64,000 nucleotides of DNA from contig OY848929.1 in the NCBI GenBank assembly GCA_963693285.1, forward strand, positions 374,501 through 438,500, read 5' to 3'. Positions 55,229 through 64,000 of the stretch are shown here, in pieces. Origin of the DNA: Xestospongia muta (Eukaryota > Porifera > Demospongiae > Haplosclerida > Petrosiidae). Below the pieces are notes generated by a model, which saw only the letters and a program-made list of their open reading frames with translations, searched no databases and had not been told where the DNA came from. A program made the translations under genes and the position numbers. How positions within the stretch are numbered: position 1 is the stretch's first letter; each line of letters opens with the position of its first letter.

Positions 55229-56769
55229 ATGGCTACAGCAATAGTTAGAAGTGTTGTAGCTAGTCTAATGAAAAAAGTAAACTTACCTTCCTCAAAAAAT
55301 TGAGACTAATTTCTTCATTTAGGATGCTGTATTAACTAGATGTATTGCATCAGTTGTTCCTGAACAGGTAAGATATTAATGAGTACATTTACTATGGGTA
55401 AACTAATATTGGAGGGAACCCTTATAATAATAAATGACAACTGATCCAGATGCCTTCACGATCAAAATATGGTGGTCGACATACAGTGACATTGATACCA
55501 GGAGATGGAATAGGGCCTGAACTAGCTGCATCTGTGAAGGAAATATTTCGGTAAATTCTTAGTTACATAAATTGGTTTATTTCCATAATATTATGTAATA
55601 GATGCGCTAATGCACCAGTACATTTTGAAGATGTTATGGTCAGGTATGATAGTCAATGATAATCACCTTATTATCACATGAATATCACATGACAGTGGGC
55701 TGATATCTCAAGACAAACATGCTATCCATGAAGCTGTCACTTCAATACAGAGAAATGGGGTTGGATTAAAAGGTTACTATTTAACAGTAGCACAATATGT
55801 ATATTTAATTAATAGGAATTATACGAACTAGACCTGACGATATGGAACAACAATCTCTCAACAAATTATTGAGGTATTTATTTGTGCTGTCAATTATCTT
55901 TTTAATTATTACCTGTTACTGCAGAATAGACCTGGATCTGTTTGCTAATGTCATCTACTGTAAGAGTATACCTGGTATTGAGACAAGGTAAGCATGTGAT
56001 AGTCATGTGATCTACTTTCAGTCTCATGTGATTGTAGGCACAAAAATATTGACATTGTAATAATACGTGAGAACACTGAAGGAGAATACAGCGGACTGGA
56101 ACACGAGGTGTAAAAATGTCTATCTTTTACTCTCTTTCTATCTCTTATGTAGAGTGTACCAGGAGTAGTGGAAAGTTTAAAGATTATAACTCGTGAAAAG
56201 AGTCATCGTATTGCAAAGTATGCTTTTGATCATGCTAAGAGAAATGATCGTAAGAGAGTAACAGCAATACACAAAGCTAACATAATGTAAATAAAAAGAC
56301 AAGGAAGAGAAAGTGTTATGTTAACTATTACAGGAAACTATCAGATGGTCTCTTCTTAAAAGAGTGTGAAAAGGTGTCAAAACTTTATCCCGGAATCGAG
56401 TTTAAATCAATGATTATTGATAATTGTTGCATGCAGGTACTCTTATAATCATGTGACTGTCATGTGACTATTTTGTCATCCAGATGGTATCTGACCCATA
56501 TCAGTTTGATGTCATGGTGATGCCCAATCTTTATGGTAACATAGTCAGTAATATCGGTGCTGGATTAGTGGGTGGAGCAGGGGTATGTCCAGGAAAGAAT
56601 GTGGGGACAGAATTTGTCATATTTGAGCCAGTCAGTTATGATAATTCATTAATTATAATTGAATTAATTTAATTAGGGAGCAAGACATTCAGCTATGGAA
56701 TTGTCAGCACGTAATATAGCTAATCCAACAGCCATGATATTAAGTGCTGTAGACTTGTTAAGGCATTTA

Positions 56770-56812
<43 letters not shown>

Positions 56813-57042
56813 TTCTATAATGTCAGTTCTTCTATAACTCACTAGTTTACAATCTGATGCTAATAATATTGAGGCTGCTGTCTACCACACAATTCAAAAG
56901 TCAAAGGTACACTCTCCTGTGTGTTGTTATAATTAGTTATTAAGTTTATGTACTGTAGGTGAAGACCTCTGATGTAGGTGGTGATGCTACCACCTCATCA
57001 TTTGTACATGGTGTTATATCAAATCTTTCTAGTAGTATATAG
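55229..57042 (+). CDS. IDH3B/IDH3G: NAD-dependent isocitrate dehydrogenase, regulatory subunit (beta/gamma type)
   Basis: Non-catalytic partner subunit of mitochondrial IDH3 in the citric acid cycle. The ATG at 55229 gives a basic presequence ([16 protein letters not shown]). About 13 small exons follow, with introns mostly 45-60 bp. The N-terminal half looks like human gamma: [40 protein letters not shown] and [15 protein letters not shown]. The C-terminal half looks like beta: [31 protein letters not shown] and [20 protein letters not shown]. It lacks the alpha-subunit catalytic pattern near the isocitrate site (no RxxxDLRxxRNN-type run after RTRPD). It may represent the state before beta and gamma split, or a diverged one of them. 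The stop is at 57040-57042. Confidence 0.9.
56774..56809. repeat. (AG)n microsatellite in an IDH3 intron
   Basis: An AG dinucleotide run of about 18 units just after a splice donor. Confidence 0.95.
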
Positions 57043-57291
57043 TAGATAAAGAAACAATCATCTCATGAATATACTGTAGTTAAATCACTTCCATTAAAAT
57101 TGAAAATGTGTACGACTTATTTGCAATTTTTAACATTAATAGAAATACTATAACAGTAACATCAACGAGTAATATAACATTGTAAAAGGCTGTTCAATGA
57201 GAGAGAAATTGATGTACTTGCTGACCACGAAATGCATTAAAATGAGTTTATTTAATGCATTAACTATGAGAATAAGAAAATGGGCTTTTTG

Positions 57292-58208
57292 TTATTTCTT
57301 CTTTGTTTGATCTTGTACTGACTTACAAAGCCACTCTAAACCATCCTATAAAGAGTTTATCATGGAACATAGAGCAACATACACAAGGACTTACGTTAAC
57401 TCCTGTTCCAGAAGAAGCAGAGCATCCTTGAATACGCCAACTTCTCCCACGTATACTGTCCAACTCAAGAGCATCAGCTACCTAATGTAATCATAATTCT
57501 CATTACATGTAAATAATATATATTTTACTTCTTGAGCTTTTGCCGAATGTTTTAAGTCTTGTTTGTTAGCAAATACTAAGATAGGTACTTTCAATAATTT
57601 ATCTTCATCAAGTAACTCCATAAGGACTTCTTTAGCTTCAGAGAACCTCTTTTTATCAAAACTATCAATAACAAAGATCTAAAAAAGTGAAAAATCATAT
57701 AAACTGGTTCCCATATTTGAATGGTGGAGTGGTATCCAGATTATAGACTGATACTCATTCTATAGACTGATACCCAGACTAAACTAATATGCTCTTACCA
57801 AGACATCTGTATTGTCGTAATAGTTCCTCCAATATGGTCTGATCTTTCTCTGTCCTACATTTAATGACTAATTTTTATTAATATTATCACGGGATGATAT
57901 ACCTCCTATATCCCAAACATTAAGTCTGAAACCTTGTGATCTCACTGTCTTTACATTGAAGCCCTAGTTACCAGATAAATGAAGAGATATGGCTGTGTAT
58001 GATGACTTACTAAAGTGGGTGTTGTTTCTGAGGTTTCAACTTCAGCTGCTAAATGTTTGAGGAGGGTGGTTTTACCAGCATTATCTAGTCCTAATAAGAG
58101 AAGACGAATTTCTCGGCTTTCTTTCCCTCTCAACCTTCTTAACAAATCTAACAATCCCTAAATAGAAACAAAGGGAATAGAGACAAGAAACCACATAGTA
58201 CTTACCAT
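57292..58208 (-). CDS. ARL3: ADP-ribosylation factor-like GTPase 3
   Basis: Small GTPase that releases lipid-modified cargo in cilia. The first coding exon contributes only the ATG (58206-58208), directly followed by the GTAAGT donor; exon 2 (58011-58157) begins [20 protein letters not shown]. Nucleotide-binding motifs are [16 protein letters not shown] (G1), TPTLGFN (G2), [17 protein letters not shown] (G3), [10 protein letters not shown] (G4) and CSASSGTGV (G5). Human ARL3 shares the same start (MGLL), [14 protein letters not shown] and the basic KKK end. The stop is at 57292. Sponges have flagellated choanocytes, so a ciliary role fits. Glycine 2 is present but ARL3 is usually not myristoylated. 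Confidence 0.95.
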
Positions 58209-58504
58209 TTTAGAATCTTATGTTTATTTGTACCCTTGACAACCAACGCAAGTCACGCCCACAAATATTAACTATAAAAAATTATTATTAATTTATTAAG
58301 AAGACCTCAGATTTTTAAAAGTCTATAGTCATAATATTATGACCAGACCTGACTCGAGGTAGGCCCTCCACTTTATATATCTGACCAATCAAAGAGTAAA
58401 AGTAACTCTCATTACGAACACTCCACCAACAATATAATGTAAGTTATTTATTATATCATATACAATAAGTAAAATTGACATAATTTATACAGTATTAATT
58501 ATAA
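58209..58504. other. Region between ARL3 and D2HGDH
   Basis: Both genes are on the minus strand. This gap holds the ARL3 promoter and the D2HGDH 3' UTR. No further feature is seen. Confidence 0.5.
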
Positions 58505-60912
58505 TTATGTGTTATCCATCACACGAGGTAGTGTTTTATATGGATTTAAAATCCCCTAAAAACAAAACAATCAAAACATCAAATAACATATTATTGACAG
58601 CAGACTTACTTTTGGATCAAAAAGTCTCTTAATTTTCTTCATCAGAGCCACAGCTTCTGATGATTTAGAATGATGTATGAAGTTAGCTTTTTTGAAACCG
58701 AGACCATGTTCAGCTGATATACTCCCATTGCATTGAGCTACATATATTAATAATAAATACCTACATTATGTACATATTATAATATTATATACCTACATTA
58801 TGTATATGTACATATAATATTATATACATTAATATGTACATTATATAATATAATGTAATAAAACATGTATTAGTACCTGTCCATTCAAAGACATAAGGTT
58901 CAATCATGTTCAATAGTTCAGTGGAGTGACTCTCACCGACAACATTTAAATGTAAATTACCTATTACATCATATTACATCATATTATGTAATAGTTATCA
59001 TACTAATACTCGTACCATCTCCAATATGTCCATATCCTACCACACACTTAGCCACACCCTCTAATCTTATTTTCATGTCTTCGACTACTTCATAGAGTTT
59101 ATGAAGAGGAATAGAAATATCATACTACAAACAACAAAACAAAAGAAAGCTTGTAGTCTTCTTACAATGTACAAGTAATTATTCCAATATTACATACTTT
59201 ATAAGTCACTCCTTCTTTATTAAGAGCTTCAGTAATTCTTTCACGAATTGCCCACAATGCCTTTATCTATAGGTATAACCCACGGCATAGGGGGGGTGTC
59301 CTCTAGTATTTGTAGTACATAACTAACCTTACTAACATCAGTAGCTACTGTACCATCGACTATCATTCCTTGAGATACAAGTGTTTCAAAGAACTCATTC
59401 AATTTCTACGATATAATGTAGATCCTTTTATTAAACTGATTTTTAGACTAATAAAGAGGACATACTTCTCTGTCGTGATCTTCATGAGATCCAGATGTTT
59501 CAATCAAAGTATAAAATGGACAATGTGAAATAGGATTGGACAGATTTAAATGTTTAGAAACCAATTCTGATGACGTTGAATCAAAGAACTCCACAGCTTT
59601 GGAGCAACAAGTATAGATATGTTAGTGAGGGCATCAGTTAATTTACCTGACAATATTTCTCCTAGCATTCTTTTTCCAAGCAAATAAATCTCTTTTACTT
59701 GATCAAAACTCTTACAACCCATTAATACAAGATTTATTGACTAAACAAGAAATATAGAGGTACTGTTTGTTATACTTTACCTTAGGACGAGCAAGAGCGA
59801 GAACAGAGACTGCAGTGACTACACCCAATGTGCCCTCGGAACCAATAAACAGCTGTTTTAAATCATAACCTGTGTTATCTTTTCTCATAGTGGACAAGCA
59901 GTCCAGTATTGTACCATCGGCCAATACCTGAATAGCAAGATCACATGACAGACTATTATTTCATGTAAGAACTTACCACTTCTAATCCTAATATGTTGCC
60001 ATGGAGAGAACCATATCTTAGCAACCGCAAACCTCCTGCGTTAGTGGACACATTGCCTCCAATTTGACAGCTATCATTATTAATTAAATTATTAATAAAG
60101 TTATTAATTAAATAATTACCTTCCCTTGGCTCCTAAATCTAAAGGCATCATTAAATTATTTTCAGCTAAATATGTGTCCAAAGTCTCCAACACACACCCA
60201 CTTTGACAGACAAGTACACCTTGACAGAAAAATGATATATAGCACTTTATTCCAAATACTAGCTAACCAGCTACTTTATCAAGAGAAATAATTTGATCCA
60301 TTAGTGATGTAGAGAGAATGATCTCATCGTAAACAGGAACACTGCCTCCTATTTTAAGCAGATAATATAACATATGATAACTAAATCAACGTCAACATAC
60401 CTACCAATCCAGTATTACCTCCTTGTGGTACAACTGCTAAACTAATTATAAATATATTATAAATAAAATTGTGGGAATGTCCCTCTCCATACTTTCTCTT
60501 GTTGCAATGGGTTAATATACGGGACACTTCCTCTGTTGTCTTGGGACGTAGGACAAGTTGACTTTGTCCTCTGTTTAAAAATAGGTGGAGTTAACTACCC
60601 TATATAAAGTTGGATTTTTCTGTCTAACCTGACAATGTTTAACCAATCTACATTATAAGCCTCTACAATTGCAGGATCAGTAATGATACGATCACCAATA
60701 ATATTTTTAAACTCTTGTACATCAAGTTCAGTAACCTGTACAATATAAGGAGACAAATCTTGGTCATGCAGACCTACCTTTGAATAATCTCCTCTTTGTA
60801 TTTGATAATGCTCGGCAGTTAGAGGAACAGTAGATGAGCTGCTAAAGACTCTCCTAGCTAGCTGTAATCCATGTTTAAGGCTTCCTCTGCAAAGAGATAA
60901 ACTAAGTTGCAT
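58505..60912 (-). CDS. D2HGDH: D-2-hydroxyglutarate dehydrogenase, mitochondrial
   Basis: FAD enzyme that oxidises D-2-hydroxyglutarate to 2-oxoglutarate. The ATG at 60912 opens an Arg/Ser-rich mitochondrial presequence ([15 protein letters not shown]). Then come [20 protein letters not shown], the PCMH-type FAD-binding motif [59 protein letters not shown] and [19 protein letters not shown]. The C-terminal half carries [30 protein letters not shown], the metal-binding GHIGDGNLHLNV and [14 protein letters not shown]. It ends LPRVMDNT with the stop at 58505. About 14 short exons. It lies next to the IDH3 gene, but the two share no direct regulation that can be seen. Confidence 0.95.
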
Positions 60913-60956
60913 AGTTGAGTATTTTTGGGTGGAGCTAGAGGTAGGGCTGAAGTGAG
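60913..60956. promoter_or_regulatory. 44-bp gap between divergent start codons, D2HGDH / MCMBP
   Basis: The start codons of two opposite genes are 44 bp apart. Transcription start sites must lie within the gap or inside the neighbour's 5' region, so the two 5' UTRs are tiny or overlap. Confidence 0.7.
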
Positions 60957-63768
60957 ATGGAGTGGCTTAGTCGTCCATTGGATATAGTAGAAAAATACTT
61001 TGGTAATAGCACAGATGCATGATAAAATACATCTCTTTTATATATCTCTTATAGCTGAAGACAAATTGGATAGTATTCCTGTGTTTTTTAAGTCACTATG
61101 TAGAGACAATGTGAGTAGTGTTAAAATCATTCCACATGATGTATGTATATGTGTGTGCTATAGATACCACTCTTAAATGTAACATCGCAGGACTATTTAC
61201 CACCGACTGGTTCTTTAGTAAGATATCGAGGAATGATACAGGATCAGTTTGATCCTGAATTCTACCTCAAAATATTTTCAGCTGTCAATAGAGATAGCGG
61301 AGATAAGGTACATAAATGCACATGGATCACTGGACAGACTTTAAATCAATTTAGATATTATGTCATGGAATGTACAAGGAGGATGTAGAGTTGCCTGTAA
61401 GTATAATGAGTACAATTGTCTATCTGTCTGTTTGTCTGTCTATCTCATACTTAGGATGGGTTTGAAGCAGATTATGAGAGTCAAGATAATATTACTGGTG
61501 AACGCCAGACCCTCTATGTCATCCCAATCCCGGGTGAAACCCCTTGGGTTCAACAAGTAAAAACCTACTTAACAATCTAACAACATATATTAATCCATTC
61601 ACTAGATTAATGAGAGAAGTCAGAAAGGTGATGGGTGTGGTCAAGGTGACTCTATATCACATGATACAAGCCGTACTAAAAGACAATTAGAAGATGATGA
61701 TGAGATAGTTATGGACGTCAACATGGAGGGAGATATTACAAGTACTAGATACACATACAATATTGTGGCTATATCTCTATATAATAGCTCATGTAAATAA
61801 GAAATGCAAAGACTCTGCAGCTGTAGGCAATGAGGACATACCATCAAGTAGTACACTCATCTCATTTCAACACCCTCTACCAAATGAGAAACGTATCCCA
61901 TGTCTAGTTAAAGTAATCCAGCTGCTATCATGTATTATATTATCATAACATCATTACAGGTATACTCTGATGCTGATACTGGTCCTGTAAATGGATTAAT
62001 GGAGTTTATTGGTATTCTTTCTACAGACCCTTCATTGGTTAATTTTGAAACACCTGATCCCAATACTGATTTAGTGGATCCATTCGCTTCAGAGTCTCTA
62101 GCTGAACGACAGTCTCATTGTCCACCTCCATCACTTATACCACGACTTCATTGTCTTGTGACCACACCTCTTTCTCATTCTAATCCTCTCCTTCCACTAA
62201 CCGTCCCTCCTACAAATAGTAAGCGTATTGGAATGAGTTCATCAGTATAGGGATGAGTCCATTCGTAGGAATAATAAGTCCAATATCAGTATAAAATGAA
62301 GCCAATATACCAGTAGTATAGGAATGAGTCTATCAGTATAGGAATGAGTCATTAATATGGGAATGAGTCCAATATAATCTTTTACGTTACCACATAGGTT
62401 TTGGTGATTTGGGATATGACATCAAGAGATGTCATGACAGTCTTCTTGATGTTCTTACTGGAGCCTGTCTGGGTGATCATTTAGCAGCTGAATTCCTTCT
62501 CCTACACTTGATATCATCTGTGTAAGTAATCTGTCTTTACTACTTGTTATAAATGATTTTGTTCTCATTAAAGATATGGTCGTACTGAAGTATTGGCTTT
62601 AGGGAAACTAGGTCTGAATATATCTCATTGTTCTTCTGGTTTTCCAATGGCTTTATATGATTTAATACAACAACTAGTTACAAAAGTAAGCACAGTCATT
62701 TTGGATATTAACACTCCCTCTCTCTTCCTTCCTCTCTCTCACACACATACACACACTCTTTAGAGTCACTATTTATCTCTGAGTCTTTCTAACCTTAACT
62801 CTTCTCAATTTATTCCTTACAAAGACTATACAGACAATAAACTACACACTGGACTACTACAGCTGTCAAATGGTATTGTCATATGATTGTCATGTGATTC
62901 ATTTTAATTTATTATAATAAGGTACTCATTTGGTAATTGATGAACTAGCTATGACACCAGGTCAACTTAACGAGAAGGGTGTGGCTAATCTCACTGCTCT
63001 GGGAGGTGTAGTTCAATGGCAGAAAGTCAAATATGACTTCAAGTTTCATTCACAAGAATTTAATTGTGATATGGTATGTTGTGGATGTTTGATATTTAAT
63101 TGTATTTCTTTACTAGCCTGTCCTAGTCCTGTCAGAAGGAAAATCTATACTTAATGTAAGTGTTATCATCGATCCATTTATTCATTCAATGATCCATTTA
63201 TTTACTCATTGATCCATTTATTTACTTATTGATCCATTTATTCATTCGTTGATCCATTTATTTACTTATTGATCCATTTATTAATTCATTGATCCATTTA
63301 TTCATTCATTGATCCGTTGGTTTGTCCAACCATCAATTGTGTTAGGTCGACTGTCATGTACCCCTTCATCCCATGACATCATCATTTCAGTCTGTTATTA
63401 ATGAAATATCTTCTCATTTACTGGACCAATTGAGGGTTTACCTCACACTTTGCTGTACACTCACTTATCATCTTCAACCAGACATTCAAAAGGTACCTCT
63501 CTCTCTCTTTACCTACTCCCTTTGTCATGTTTATCCATTAAAAAGCCACTATTGTTAAGCAAACATTTTCTTCATCATTTAGAGGTTGGAAGAGGACTTT
63601 GTTCAAATGCGACGTACAGATCCACAGATGAATGGAGATATATTTCATCATCTTCTTTGTCTAGGTCGACTGGTCACACTTAGCAGAGGAGAGAATACAT
63701 TATCATTGGAACACTGGGAATATACCAAAAGATTACATATTAATCGTACAGCTCGACTCAACAACTAA
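60957..63768 (+). CDS. MCMBP: MCM-binding protein
   Basis: Binds MCM3-7 and helps unload or assemble the replicative helicase in the nucleus. The ATG at 60957 begins MEWLSRPLDIVEKYFG, parallel to human DWLSHPLGIVQGFF. Blocks in order are SLVRYRGMIQDQFDPEFYLK, the tyrosine-protease-like FYCVPVPG equivalent (LYVIPIPGETPWVQQ), a long acidic DDDE segment, GLMEFIGILSTDPSL, PSLIPRLHCLVTTPL, EFLLLHLISSVYGRTEVLAL, GKLGLNISHCSSGFP, FIPYKDYTDNKLHTGLLQLS, TALGGVVQWQKVKYDFKF and EDFVQMRRTDPQMNGDIFHH. It ends INRTARLNN at 63768. Introns hold short tandem repeats at 63171-63310 and 62270-62390. Confidence 0.94.
63171..63310. repeat. 20-bp tandem repeat (7 copies) in an MCMBP intron
   Basis: Seven head-to-tail units of GATCCATTTATTCATTCATT with small substitutions, exactly 20 bp each, followed by a degenerate GATCCGTTGG. 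Confidence 0.95.
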
Positions 63769-63854
63769 CAGCTGCTGGCTGTAAACTAAGTCTATGTAAT
63801 AACAGGGGCTGATCTTATCTATTACAGTCTCATTCTCATTCCTTCAGTCTTGGT

Positions 63855-63932
63855 ATGAGTATTATCAAAATTGAGAAATATACTAAATTACTAGCCAGCA
63901 AAATGTCAGCGGATATTTTCAAATTAAAAGAA
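63855..63932 (+). CDS. Possible first exon of a following gene (partial)
   Basis: An ATG at 63855 opens 26 codons (SIIKIEKYTKLLASKMSADI, then FKLKE) that end at a GTTAGT donor. A second ATG at 63903 gives MSADIFKLKE. The gene would continue beyond the window. Short length and weak donor keep this tentative. Confidence 0.3.
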
Positions 63933-64000
63933 GTTAGTAACAGTTGTCATTTGAATATCCTACGCTATTAGATATTCTGTTTCTCCATTTTTTGTGATCA

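Overview
The window is metazoan nuclear DNA. Genes are packed tightly, AT-rich non-coding DNA separates some of them, and nearly every gene is cut into short exons by GT-AG introns of about 45-60 bp. All recognisable proteins have clear animal orthologues (PERK, WDR11, EDRF1, BCCIP, MCMBP, LRRC27, STK32, CCDC152, Glass-type zinc fingers). The combination of tiny introns, tight packing and early-animal gene content suggests a demosponge such as Amphimedon. That is an inference from gene structure; no species-specific marker is visible.

Layout. 1-9.1 kb: the N-terminal part of a FRAS1/FREM-like CSPG-repeat matrix protein (-), RPIA (-) and EIF2AK3/PERK (+), the last two head-to-head. 9.3-14.9 kb: LRRC27 (-) and an STK32/YANK kinase (+), head-to-head. 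15.2-24.4 kb: WDR11 (-) and LIPT2 (+) diverge from an 80-bp gap; TAF1B (-) then diverges from CCDC152 (+). 24.5-28.5 kb: CCDC152, an unrecognised multi-pass membrane protein in a single exon, BCCIP (-) and the 71-residue PIGY (+). 29-32.5 kb: two Glass-type five-zinc-finger genes, tail-to-tail. 32.5-44.4 kb: gene-poor AT-rich DNA holding UBOX5 (-, without a RING domain), a few possible small genes or relics, and microsatellites. 44.4-52 kb: an FN3-repeat type I membrane protein (+) and EDRF1 (-), convergent. 52-55.2 kb: a gene-free block with a duplicated EDRF1 5' end, a coding relic, and a GC-richer segment that folds like a structured RNA, followed by two partial copies of its 3' portion. 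55.2-64 kb: a mitochondrial NAD-isocitrate dehydrogenase regulatory subunit (+), ARL3 (-), D2HGDH (-) and MCMBP (+); the last two start codons are only 44 bp apart. A possible first exon of another gene sits at the right edge.

There is no operon logic here. The organising theme is divergent gene pairs sharing very short promoters, several of which appear to match neighbouring genes in human (RPIA-EIF2AK3, LRRC27-STK32C, and a 10q26 set of WDR11, EDRF1, BCCIP, MCMBP, STK32C and LRRC27). Metabolic themes recur: lipoylation (LIPT2), the NAD-IDH subunit and 2-hydroxyglutarate oxidation (D2HGDH) all act in mitochondria. Exon boundaries were read by eye from splice signals and protein continuity. 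Family calls rest on remembered sequence signatures, not on database searches.
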